NCBI GenBank assembly: GCA_958299035.1
Contig: CATQJL010000223.1
Coordinates: 81,733,322 to 81,797,321 of the forward strand
Length of the DNA: 64,000 nucleotides
From: Cylicocyclus nassatus
Taxonomy: Eukaryota; Nematoda; Chromadorea; Rhabditida; Strongylidae
Reading direction: 5' to 3'
The translations under genes were made by a program, and so were the position numbers. The notes beneath the pieces are model-generated. The model searched no databases and was not told where the DNA came from. It saw only the letters and a program-made list of their open reading frames with translations. Below, one piece after another: positions 48,090 to 61,200 of the stretch (position 1 is its first letter; every line of letters begins with the position of its first letter).

Positions 48090-48550
48090 AACTTGGTGAC
48101 CGTGGCCTTTTGCAATGAGATGTATACCAGTAGGTGCGTCTTGGGACGCTGATTCTAAACCTGTGTTCATTATGTGCTGTGCGACTCCCTGAACGAAGTT
48201 ATGGACTCCTTTCCATTTTGATTTTGCGAGATTTAGGCAGTCAAAATCGTCAGTATCTAGGATTTTCGGACTCTGATGTATTGGTGACAGTTTTCTGAAC
48301 TTAACGTGAAGGTTTACTTTATCTTTACGCTCTTTTGTAGTGCGTAAGCGAATATTTTAACGATATTGGTGAATCCTGCATCAAAAACAGTGCAAATTTT
48401 GGTGACAAGAAATGTTCATAACTTCTTTAGGAAGAGAGCACAGCAGATAATGAAAACAGATTTGGAATCATCGCCAAAATGCATTTAATGGTTTATGTTT
48501 CATTTCAAAAGGCCGCGGTCACCAACTATCCTTTCCTTGTGAGAGAGGAG
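48090..48550. mobile_element. About 460-bp foldback element
   Basis: AACTTGGTGACCGTGGCCTT followed by AACCTGTGTTCATTATGTGC and GAACGAAGTTATGGA pairs with the inverse TAACTTCTTTAGGAAGAGAG, GCAGATAATGAAAACAGATT and AAGGCCGCGGTCACCAACTA. A diverged copy lies at 28690-28815. Confidence 0.72.
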
Positions 48551-50428
48551 TTATGAAAAATTTTTGATGCAAAGATTTGAAAGCGCCGCTACAATAGAAT
48601 CGATCAGAACTTTAGTCCGTGAGCTCAAATACGGCCATGACTACTCTCAGGGCGTTTTATGAAATAAAGACCTTCAATCTAGTAAACTGTCAGTCATTAC
48701 TCTTTTCAAGCGCCGGAAAGGCCTCAACACCTATTTTTATCTCAGCCAAATCATTGAATTTTTACCTCAAAAAATTCCCAGAACTCCTCTCCCAGAAGCG
48801 CTTTGCAGATAAAGAAAACAAATTTGGTATCAGCGTTCTATGCTCTGTAAGATAGTAGACATTTCATATGGAAACGCCACTTCGATCAAGTATTCTCCCA
48901 TTGTTAAAAACGATCAGTCGCTATTTATTTCGATTTGATATGTCCGTTGCCGTCCATTCGCTTTCTACCGGTGGCACTGTGCCGACAATGTCAGAATCCT
49001 CTAGTACCGTTTTCATCCCTAAGCACGTACAGGTCATGCCATAAGCATGACCTGCTGTGATATATCTCTTTAGCCCAGACGTATGTAACATTATTTTCCC
49101 ATGCCTTTTATCGTTACCATTCTACCATTGCATCAATGTAGGTCGTCTGATTTGATAAAGCTTCAAGCTTATGTGTTCTAAGAACGGAGCCACTTACTCC
49201 AAAGACGCTCTTCCGCCCTGACACCAATGAAAGCCACGGCGCCGCCGCAGAAATGACAATTTTGAGTCTGCTTATAAGGCTGTCGTAAACTTGCTAGCTA
49301 TTGGGCATTGAGGCATCATCAGGCTTTTGTGTACGTCGTGTCGTACCCTACATAAAGCGAATTTCAAATTCCGACTTCTGAAATTTCTGAGAACTTCATT
49401 ATACAAAAAATGTAACAGAAAAACTTCGCCAACCTAATAATACGAACACCTTTGACGTTCTTGACGTTACAGCGTCGAGGAAGGCGAAACGCGGAGCGTA
49501 AGACCACAATTTACATAGCAGACTTGACCTTCTCTATAGCACTTGATGTGAGACCTGCGCACTGAGCTTAGTGGTGATGGCAATTAGTATGTTACGAAGC
49601 TTTAGGTAAACAAAATTAGACATTACTTTTTAGTATTATCTCATAGTTCCTCACTCTAGCCCTTCTGGATATACCTTATATTTTCATGTGCATTCATTAG
49701 GGGAGAGGACTATACGTCGCCGAAAAGAGGCGGGACCCTCCCATATTCGGCGACATATAGCCTCTACCCCATGCTATCTCTGCATTGTGAACGAGTTTGA
49801 TGTTTACCGTAACTTGATTTTGCAAGTCGCGCTTTGGGTAGGATCCGCGAAGTCAGTTGTGAAACTTGTTCATTACGGAGCTGGAAGTATCTCAGGGAAC
49901 GCAGTGCATATAAACTTTTATGCGCGTACCTCTTTTCTTTTCTCTAAACAATTTCCAGCTTGACGTTTACACCCTCGCGATGGGTCCGTAACAATGAATG
50001 AAATCCAAAACTTGCCATTGATAGCAGAAGTAAAATGATGACCAGTTATGCGACCAATCTCAAAAATGTAGTCCAGTGCCAACAATACATATAAATAGTC
50101 ACTTATGTATGTATAAACTGGTTCCAAACTATCAAAACTGTTCTGCAATTTGCATTATATCATGAGGAGTTAAAAACACTGTACATCGTAATCAAAACCG
50201 CGCTGCCAACCAAACGCACTGCATCAGCGTTTTCTCCATCTTATATAAAGCGTGATTGTCAATGTTCCTCCTGCCGTTTTTATTTCAACGATTGTAAAGC
50301 ACCAAATGCCCATTGTTAGTAATTATCGATTTATGTGCCAAAATCACATCCTCAAATCCATGCCATAGAATAGATAATTCACTATCGTACTTTGTGTTGA
50401 GCCTGGAAGATGCTTTCATACATATATA
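48551..50428. other. Gene desert with a small hairpin repeat
   Basis: An imperfect hairpin at 49698-49769 pairs GGGGAGAGGACTATACGTCG with CGACATATAGCCTCTACCCC. A related single-sided sequence (TAGGGGACTATATGTTCCCG) lies at 12619. No phased exons seen. Confidence 0.5.
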
Positions 50429-51409
50429 TTAGGTTGGTGCAAAAATGTCAGTTTTTTTCTCAATCCATCGGCAAATACGCTAGAATGAAGATGAACAAAC
50501 ACTTTAAAATGTATCCGATGCAAAACTTCCTTCTCTTTCCAGCTGCTAAACTCCCATTTGTTCCCTTGAGAGAGTGACGAGATATTTGCTGGAAATTACA
50601 ACCACTCGTTTTAACATATCCAACTATCGCTAATTTTCAAAATTTTCGTATGAGACTTGCGGGGAAGTCCTAATAACCACCAAATAGGGCAAACCTTTTG
50701 CCAACAGAAGCAATTTTTTGTAGCCCTACGACTTGTCTTTTAGAATTCCTACGATTTATTTTTTGAAGTGATCAAATTTTACATTCAGCCTAGTCACCAT
50801 TCGATGCAACTTTTTCTCCTCCTTCTAGCACTTGTCTTTTTTTGCCGAGAAAGGCGAAATTTGTGGGAAAAATCGCAGTATTTCTCAATTTCAGGAGTGC
50901 GCACTGAAGTAACCTATGTTTCAAAAGCTTTCATAATCTGAAGCGAAAATTGCTCATTAACTTTGTAATGATAATGGTAGTAATAATCAAGTGTTAAAAC
51001 CTCAGTATTGTGTAGGTTTTGCAGTGTGTGGTGCAATAACAGGTTATGCGATTTTTCCAAAACACAAGACTTTTAGAAATTATTCAGCAAAAATTTGAAA
51101 AAGCAGCTGAAAAAAGAAAAAACTGCCTAAGTTGGCAAAATGCTTGCCCTATCTCTTAGTTATTAGGGCTCCTTCGAAAGTCTCATACAAAAATTGTGAA
51201 AATTAGTGAAAATTGGACGTGCTAAAAACGAATGGTTGTAATTTACAGCAAATTTTTTGTCACTCTCGCAACGAAACACAATGGGAGTTTAGCAGCTGGA
51301 AAGAGGAAGAAATTCTGCATCGGATACATTTTGAAATTTTTGTTTATCCTCATTTTAGTGTGTTTGCCGATTGATTGAAAAAACTAACAAAACTTTTGCA
51401 CCAGCTTAA
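50429..51409. mobile_element. Mariner-type MITE, 981 bp, TTAGGTTGGTGCAAAA ends
   Basis: TTAGGTTGGTGCAAAAATGT at the left and ACTTTTGCACCAGCTTAA at the right are inverted repeats flanked by TA (50427-50428 and 51410-51411). Inverted pairing continues across hundreds of bases (AAACACTTTAAAATGTATCC with GGATACATTTTGAAATTTTT; TTCCAGCTGCTAAACTCCCA with TGGGAGTTTAGCAGCTGGAA). No transposase frame. The eroded element at 20340-21240 is a relative. Confidence 0.88.
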
Positions 51410-51411
51410 TA

Positions 51412-52213
51412 TTATATATTAATTATTTATATCCTACCTTCAAACAGTATCTCTCGTACCTTCCTATTTCATACTGCCTGTTTGAATTATTCATTAACGT
51501 TCACTTTGACTGCTCGCTCTACCAGCACGTCGTTATCACTTCTTTGAATTAAATGCTTCCAAAGAAAATAAGCTTACCGTCGTAGAGCAAACTTTCTCCA
51601 GTGTAACATTCTCATACACTCTCCAGGTAATCGCTTAGAATTACTAGAATCTATTCTTCACATTTATTGACCTACAAGTTTAAGCTGTTCGTGCAACTCC
51701 CTCTTCTTTCTGGTAGTTAATTTTTAATAGCGATATCTGCCAAAAAAGCCTAACAACTTCCCAGTCCCACACTGCCCATGTCCATTTTTAACTTGCCTTT
51801 ATACTAAGGCGATGTTTATGTATTATAACTTATAGAATAAGTGTTTGACGGATTTCGATACAAACAAGTATCACGTAATTTTTCTAAAAGCAACACCATG
51901 CGATATCTTCATATGCTTATACCTGGAGAGAAGCGAATAGGCAAAGCGTTGCAAAATGTTTCTGGTCATTCATTGTCAACTTTTTTTTAGTGGCTCCAAG
52001 CTAAATAAGAAAGTTGAACTGCTCGGAAAATTCTGAGACTAAACAGCTGAATACCACTTAATTTGTTGGTTTATCCTTGTTTTCACAAATCTGTCATTAA
52101 GTCAGAAAAGAAACTTTTGCCGATCTACAAAGCTTTATTTTGGTAGGTCGCGGTTTATGAGATACTTTGGCTTTTACTATTATTGATCATTTTAGACTTC
52201 GGTCAAGGGTTCA
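51412..52213. other. Upstream region of the SLC13 gene
   Basis: AT-rich, no gene. TTGATCATTTTAG at about 52186-52196, 18 bases before the SLC13 ATG, is a plausible spliced-leader acceptor or 5' intron end. Confidence 0.45.
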
Positions 52214-55200
52214 ATGCATTGGATGAAATATTTATTACGAGATATCAAGACCTACTTTAAAACAATATGGATATTTGTAGCGCCAATGCTACTACTTCCC
52301 CTGGCTTTGCTTACCGGAAGAGTAAGTCAAAGTTAATTAGGTAATTCTCTTTAAACTGATTTAGGTTTAGTCATTAATGCTTCAGGAGGGAAGATGTGCG
52401 TACTGTATATTCTTGATCTCCTGTTACTGGGTAGCAGAAGTAGTGCCTCTAGCAGTAACGGCCCTCCTACCTGTAGTACTTATGCCAGCGCTTAGTGTGG
52501 CACCTATTCAGAAAATTGCTAGAGCTTATCTCAGTGTAAGTTTGTAAATTTGTACAGCAATATATCAACAAAAAACATTGTTTCATGTGTCACCACCAAT
52601 GTTTTGTATGACCTATGAAGCCTAGTGCAGTATTTTGATTTTGAGAAAAGCGGAGTTTGTAAGAACCTTGTTTTTTTTTTCAAATTTGGCAACGCTTGCC
52701 ATGGTTGCCATAGAGGCAGGCTGGTTATCGTCTCTAAGAGATAAAAGGTAAAGAATAATTTTGCTGATCAACGGTGAAATCGAGGGAAAATTGCGATAAT
52801 ATGCATCAGCATTGGACTTATAGAAGAAGGGCCTTTCCAAACATAGCTGCCAAATTGCGAACAACTTACACACAAGCAGGTCTACTTGCTTTAGAATGGT
52901 CTCACATTATGTGAGAATTTTGAATTCACATCAAATGCTAGCTTCAATTGCTATTGCTTAGCCTTGTCGTTGTAGATGTATCGGCTACAGGTATGGCCTG
53001 CGAGGCACTTTACTGAAATTAACGCTATACTAAGGTTGTGAAAGTCTTAGAAAAGTCGACAACTCGCGGATAAGTTGTTTTCTTCTGAGTTTGACCTCGC
53101 AACGGAATTTGTGAGAAGATGTGAACTTGTAAAGGTCTTTGTTTCCAAAATTATCGGATGCCAGCTACGTCGATCCCCAACATAATTCGACGCCCAAAAC
53201 CACGGAGAGCAGAGTTGATGAGTTTCCTGAGAATTTATCATGCATTGGTCATCACGAGAAAAGGCAGTGTTAATTGTCAAGAATAATGTCTTTGTCAAGC
53301 AGAATTCAAAGAAGATAGTTTTCAAGAAAGAGCGGAAAAGGAAATCACAAAAGGCTACACCACCTTTTTCATAAATTAAGTTTAGGAAACTAACATGATG
53401 TTTCTGAGCACTTTGATGCTATCATTAGCCGTAGAAGAATGTCAACTACATAAAAGATTTGCTCTTAAAATGCTTACCCTTGTTGGAGCAAGGCCACAAT
53501 GGTGAGAAAGACATACAAGCTAGATTAAAAGTCGTTTCTCACTTTGTATTTCAGGCTCCTAGCTGGATTCATGTGTATAACTACATTCATGTACGCAGCA
53601 TCTTATTTCTTCACTACAAAAAACTAAAGTGCTATAGTTCTACAGATCTTTATGGATATCAGACACCGCCTGTGCTGCCTTGATGTCACCGATAGCGTTC
53701 GCGCTATTAGAGTCTATGATGATTCACAAAATGACTCCTTCACAGAATACTTCCAAAAAAACGAATGATTTAGAATTGGAAGATAGTGCAGGTCGGGAAA
53801 CTAAGTGAGTCTGTTTTTAGCTTCCATGATACGATGGCAAGCTTTCAAAGGCAGTCTTTCACCAAAATTTTGGTCTCAACGTTTACTCGAAATACAAGAA
53901 TTGCCAAGTTTGTGACGTAGCAGGAGCCCAAATTTGCATAACGGCTTAGACATGCTCCTCTGCTAAATCCCTTACCGCAAAGTCAAAGACTTGAGGAGGA
54001 CTTCGACGCTTGGAAAAAAGGTGTTAAAGCGCAAAGGAAACGGAGAGCAGGATTCGCGCGCTATTTTCGCATATGAAGTTGTACTTCAAAAACTTTTGGA
54101 ATAGAAACCTGGAAATCTTATCCCTGTATGTGCCCTACTTTAAAAAATATGAGTTTAGCGCAGAAAAGCCGAAAAAGGCAATTTTACAGCCTAATTTGTC
54201 TCTACTTCTAGCCTCAAAAATTACAGCAACTTAATCAATGACACATATCAAGTGTCTGCATGACAACCAGTTGGGAGGCTTGCAATAATTTTCTAACAAA
54301 ATTGATTTCTGAATTAAATGAGTACTCTTTAATTTTTTCGAATTTAAAGATTATTGTTCTGGTGTGTGTTGTCGAGCTTGCTTTGCTCTGTCGAGTATTC
54401 TATGCAATTTCTAATAAACACGCTGCTACAGTCGCATGGAGACCGCGCTCATAACTTTTGCATCAACCTAATATATGTGAGCTATAGGTAATATGCAATA
54501 ACTAGGTTGGAGAAGTAAAACGACTCTTTGGTTAGTATATCTGTGCCTCATCTTACCAGGGCCGGGCACGAGGGTGGCAAATGGACATCGGTAAAACGGC
54601 TTCGCCTTTGCCACTATCGATTTTTACGATTTCCTACTTGTTCCCGCCTATGTAGGTTGTTCAACTGGAGCGCACTTTCTCATTCCAAGAAACCGGCGTT
54701 TCTGGAATCAATTAATGACACATATCATGTGTCTGCACGATGACCAATTGGGAGGCTTGCAAGAATTTTCTAACAAAATTGATTTCTAAGGTAATTTAAT
54801 ATAGTCGTCCTCACCCCACTAGTCGGTCGGTGGTCGAATTTCAATTTGAACTGGAGCGGAACGGCCGCGGCAGAGCGCGGCAGACCGCCCTCAGCCAACC
54901 GCTTGCATATAAGCTGTGCTCTTATTTTCTTCATGTTTCTTTGCTATCTCTCGTATTGCGGCAATGTTCTCTATCAGATTTTTAGATTTCGCACCGCTAA
55001 CTATTGCTTCGTGCAGTTGTGCTCGCTTGTTTTACATTTTTCCATGTAAACCGGGAAGAAGGATGCGATTGGAGATTTTTAGATGGGAAATTTCTTTTTT
55101 TCCGGTAAGTGACATATACACAAATGTGATTTGATGAAATGGGTCAAGTTTTTTGTTAGAATATGTACTCTAGACTATTTTTTGCGGTAAGGCTGAAACC

Positions 55201-58200
55201 CTCTCAAAAAGTGTTTGTTGCAAAGAATTAGCGGTACGAAATCTAAAAGTCTGATTAAGAACGTTGCCGCAATACGAGAGATAGCAAAGAAACACGAAGA
55301 AAATAAGAACAAAGCTCGTGCAGAATTCGCCGAGGGGCGGCGTCACGGTCAGCCTGCTCCAGTTCGAATTCAAACTCGACCGCCGACCGACTAGTGGGGG
55401 GAGGAAGACTATACTTTCCATTTTGTCCAGTTTGAGGTAGATCATGATTCTGTGACGGTCTGTGTTGTCGAGCTTGTTTTTCTCTGTCGAGTATTCCATG
55501 CAATTTTATTTATGTAAAAATTTTGAAAAACCTATGTGAAACGGAAGTTTAGCCTACCTCAGATGGCAATTGTCTATCTAATTTAGAAAAATGTTAGCCA
55601 CGCTCTTCATTCACATAGTTTTTCATAATTTTTCACACTTTGTTCTTTAGTCCTACTGCGCGTATACTTACCAAATCTCGATCTCGATTACCAAAATTTA
55701 CTTACCAAAATCGCGATTTCGCCTCTTCTGCTTGCAAACGAGCCATTTTTCCATTTTTCGGCGCAGCATACCATATCGTCATCTGCTCATTGCAAACCGC
55801 AATTTGAATTCACTCCTCCATTCACTAGCCTCTCTTCGTTCGCTTAAGTTTGGTGCCATATCTTTACGCATATATTGAAAACTAGACTTGTTTGTGTGTT
55901 GCTACAATAACATCGTTCAAGCGACGGCGCTGTTTGACGCGCGCCAAGTCCAAAGTTTGCCTGTTGAGGCACATAACATGTTGAGATAAGCAGAGAGCAT
56001 AAACTACTAATTTTTTTCCGGGGCTTTGCCCCGAATGCCGTAAAAACGACACTCTTCTTGCTTTCTCACTAAAACGATTTCCAGCCTGTCATTTGCCCAC
56101 TTTGTGCCGGGCCTGCACCTTACTTTCAATATTTTTATGCATGCATTGTTTTGAAAATTCAAGATTTGGGAGACGAGTATACACCGTAGTTTTGTTATAT
56201 TGTTGATTTGTATGTTCTAAGAAAACCATCGCTTGGATATGAATTGGGGGAGATTAGTTCACTTTGCAGATGAAGTGAGTTTAGTGACGTAGATCTTTTC
56301 AGTATCCACTGGTGTGAATTGAATCACCAAGTCATAATCAGTATGTTCAAATTACTGTAGTCTTGATTCCCGTGGAACAAGGGCAAGGGCCTTTTGTTGC
56401 GCCCCAGTTCTTGCTTTCACCACAAGTTCCAAACTAACTTCATAAAATTCATTCAATACTTACTATCATACCTACTTCAGGTACACGCCACAAAGTCTGG
56501 AATTTTCACGATTACCTAAAAGAGACCGGGGTATGTCCACAGCCTATGGAAAATGATGAAATTAACTTATTGAAGGGATTTGCAAATGTTTGATGCTCAT
56601 TGTCGCTCATGCTTCATTGATTGGTGGTACTGGTACTATCAATTCAACTGCACCGAATCTCATTTTTAGATCCACACTTTTCGAGTAAGCCTTCGAGCTT
56701 GCGAATCAAAGTTATTTTTATCAAAATAAGCTTGAGTCAGGTATTTCCCCGGAGAAGACACCGGTATTACCTACTTGTCATGGATGACTTTTGCGATACC
56801 TCCAATGATAGCTTGCATGATGGCATCGTGGCTGATTGTGCAGGTCAGCTGTTGACCTCGAATTCAATTACGGATCCAGAACAAATAAATTTCCACAATT
56901 CGCTAAATGCTGGAAAATTGGCCCAGATTTCGAGCATATCGTAGCTTTGTAACTTGATAATGACGCTTAGTCTTGCATGCTTGCAATCATGCAGATACAA
57001 GCAATGTTCAAGTGCAAAAAATGTCTCAGTCTTGTAATCCTTATTCCATATCACAGTGTTTCGCAGCAAATCGTGGCTTTTCTTTCCTTTATCCTATTCT
57101 TGTTGTTCGCTCTATATGTTCTCTCAACAATTTTCACATGCAATATGGGTCGTATGGCAAATTTTGCGCATCTTACATAATGTGCCTAACATGAAATTCG
57201 CGAGATCTAGCATAGCTCTAAGCTAAAATATCTTTGAATGCAAGTACGATTATGGGAGTGATTGCTTTTTCAAGTTGCAATTCGTCGGACTTCACCATGT
57301 TCTCGGGGTGTTCGCAAAACCAACAGAAGAAGAGAAAGCCGATGAAAGACGTGTGAGAAAAACTGTGGAAACTGCATACAGCGAACTTGGGGCGATAACG
57401 TAAGTTTCTAGGAAATCTGTAAAATAGTTCCATCGTATGACACATGCCATTTAAATAGAGGCCATATTGCTATTTTAGCTTTGGTGAAATTTCGACGCTA
57501 GTCATATTTACGCTTACGATCTTTTCGTGGATAACGAGGGATCCTAAAGTAATCCAAGGATGGGCAATTTTTTTCAAACAGTTAGTGATTTGAGAAGGTT
57601 CACTAATTTGGCCGCAGAAAATGAATTTAGTGGCTACGTCACGGACGCTTGCACAGGAATATTGGCAGTGTTTATATTATTCATATGGCCAAGGGAAATG
57701 CCTGATTTTTTCTTTCTTCGACCCAAATCAGGTACAGTGCTCTAACAGATGTCATAAATCCCGTAAAATTGACAATCAAGAACGCAATCGCTTTCCTATA
57801 AAAAGAGATGCAATTCTTACTTGGGATGCTGTAAGGCGAAGATTTCCATGGTCAGTCATCTTGCTTTTGGGCTCTGGATTCGCAGTTGCTGAAAGTGTGA
57901 AAGTAAGTGTACGCTTGAGTGTCAGTCTTTCGAATTGACCTCAATTTATAAAGGCTCTCAACCACCTCAGCTTAAAGTTCCCAGGTAAATCATAGAGTGT
58001 TACATTGCTGATTAACTTTAGATAATTCAATTTTTCAATTTATTACATACATGTTCGAAATTCCATGCAATACATTCGAACTCTCTAGAGTCATCTGACC
58101 GTCAGTAAACCGTGCTCAGAAAACTCCTGAGTAAAGCCTCCTCCAGGGTTTTATGGAGCTTAGAACTGGGAGAGATTGGGCGGCGTACGCGAGAGCGCAG

Positions 58201-61200
58201 CTTACGTTGAAATGGCAGCGCTGCTACGTTGGTACATGCGTATTTACTAGCATAAGCTGCTTACCAACGTCTTGCGCCAGTCCAGTTCAACCATCAGAAG
58301 CGGGCCAGACGGGTGTGCAGCGTACGTAACCTGCTCGGAGATAAGATACAGCGTTCACTCTGATTCAGCCCTTGGTGCCTGGTAAAGCACATATGAACGT
58401 GGTATATGCAGCGAGTATAGAAAAATGATGCTGGCGAAAGAGAAAAGAATAGATACGCAGCAACATGCTCTCTTCTGCATGAGAGATATATTTGACGAAC
58501 ATTACATAATTAACGCATATATCTATCTTACACAGGCACGCAAGTTCTGTGGTTTTTTTGTTCGTGCTGCACTGCGTTTTCCATAAGTTTATATCGTTTT
58601 CGTTTTCATCATGTAGCTGATGAAGCTCTAGCTTGCATCAAGTCTTTCTTACTTATTTTTCTTCTAGAGGTTTCCTTTGGCTTTCATAGAAGCTAGTCTT
58701 CTTTTGCAACGGATTTTTTTGATAAAGCTAGCGCAATTTGACTTTGCAAGCAGAGGTCTTCGAAAAAACGGCGGTTTTGGCACGTATATCTTCCGCTCCA
58801 GATACAAAAATCACAAACAGACATTAGGTCGGTGCATAATGAGCGTTTGATCTGAGCAAAGCAAGCTCTACATAATAACTGTCAGATACTGAGTAAATCG
58901 TAATAAGTATGAAGTTTGAAGATGATAAGCATTTGAAACCTTAAAAAGTAGATCTCAGCATAAAAACCTTCAAACCTCCTACTTGGTCAGAATGTAATAA
59001 GTGCACACAAACATTCATTTATGCATTCGTTGTACGATTTGTCACGGCTGTTGTGAAAAGTTTGGCCCACCGGCAAACACAGTCGCGCGGTAGTTTCACA
59101 TAAGGGCCGGGCATAGCGGGCGGCGATCCATCGCGTCGCGAGCTCTGCCAGAGGACAAGTGTTACGCGTGCACGGCATCCACGTCTATATGTGCTAGCTG
59201 TCCGGCGCGACGCATCGCTGACCGTTTTTTGCTAGGCCATACCGATCCGCGCGAAATCGCCGCGATCGTCGCTCATCTTAGCGAATTCGCGTCGCTCAGC
59301 GAGCATCGCTTGGATTGAGATTCCCTTCCGAAGAGTGTTCTCAAATGTTTTTATTATTGTTCGCACCGCTATGTTGCCTACTGAATCTAAAACTAGTCCG
59401 TATCTCCCAGAGCACCTGTTTCTGTAAATCATGATGTTTTGTACTCAAGTCAATCCCTAAGATTAAGTCCGAATTTTTGAATGAGGATTTTTGAACTTTT
59501 GAACGACTGCAAGCATTTTGCTTTTTATTTTGTCTAGACTTCTAGTGGCAAAGATAGTTAGAGCAATTAGTGGCAGAGATACGGCGCTCAAGCTTTGTTT
59601 CACTCCGTCATCGTTTTTCTTAGCAGAATTTTCTTTTCTTTATGAAAACGTTCATGGTCCAAGAACGGATTTGTTAAAGAATTTAGAGAAAAAGAAAAAA
59701 ACAAGAATGTACAAACATGTAGCTCGACTTGACTGAGCTTGTTCGAATGTGAATCATGTAATGTATTGTGAGAATGCACATTTCGCATCAGAGGTATGAC
59801 CCATATCCGAGCGATTAGCGATCTGTTGCGCGTTTCCGTCGGTAGTTCTCAGCGAATCGCGACGATTGCCTCGCGACGAGTATGCTTGGCTCTATATATG
59901 GTTGTACTCTACAAAACTCTGAAAGAGAGCCATGGAAACTTTATCTATTTCTGTGCCCTGGTCGTCGAGAGTATCCCATTTAGCTCAACAAAAAAAAGAA
60001 ATAATGAAACAAGACAATTCCTAACTTCTTGAACTTGTTTTTACCTGAGATATCATGGAAAACTGAAGACAGTGCATTTTTTAGTACGTGCTAAGAAATT
60101 TGTTAATGCTTCGTTACTACTGTGTTTAGCAGGTGAATTGAAATAATGATCTGCTAAAATCTGATCTTACCAGTCGAAACGCTGCTAAGTCAGACAAGTG
60201 CGTCTGTTTTACATCAAATTTCACTTTTTTGAAGTATGACAATTCGAACTGTCATATTTTCGGAGCTTTGGTCATATATATGGCGATTATGCTTTTGTTA
60301 CTAAAATTTGTCAAAAAATTCTCAACTATAGTTGCTAGTAATTCATTGTTATATCGAATCATCGAAAATTGCAAGCACTGATTTATAGAAGATTGCACTT
60401 ATGTGTGCTTATGAAAGCTCCTTGTTTGTAATGTGAAAAATACCAGATTCAGCACTGATGCTGACTTTTGAAGTAAGAGTGCTACACGTATTGATTGCGC
60501 TAATTCAATGCAAATCAGCTAAGGTCCACTATAGTAGTTGAATATTTGATGATAGTCACATGCGCGCTTTTCTTAATTCCGTGAGTTAAATGCAGCAGCT
60601 AAAGTGTATAGAGACTTGTTACGCATCTCCATGTACATTCACCAGGAAAGCGGGCTCTCTTCATTGCTGGCCTGTCAATTACAGTCATTGCTTTCAAACC
60701 TTCCACAAGCAGTCATGCAAGTGAGTTTTTGTCATCCAACATAAGTTGATTGTAGAAAAGATAAAGTGTTTCGCAGATCATTATTAGCATCGCCGCGGTG
60801 ACCATCTCAGGGTTTACTACAAATACGGCCACAGCTAGTATTGTCATACCTATCGTATTTGATGTTGTAAGTTTTGAGCGAATGTAATGTGACTTTGTAC
60901 TATGGTTGCGACGACTATATTTTCAACAAGCATTTTCAGGCGATCAGAATGCAAATTCATCCCCTTTATCTTTCGTTGGCAGCTGCTATTGGTCCATCGT
61001 ATTCGTTCATGTTTCCAATGTCATCTCCTCCCAATGCTATCGTTTACGATACTGGTGCTGTGAGCATGATGGATATGGTATACGCTCCCGATTTATGGTA
61101 GTGGAAATTTGAACTGATTACCTTACAATATTTAGGCTTCAAGCGGTCTCTTGTTAAACATCGCATGCATCCTTATCACGGTAGTGAATTTGAATACATG

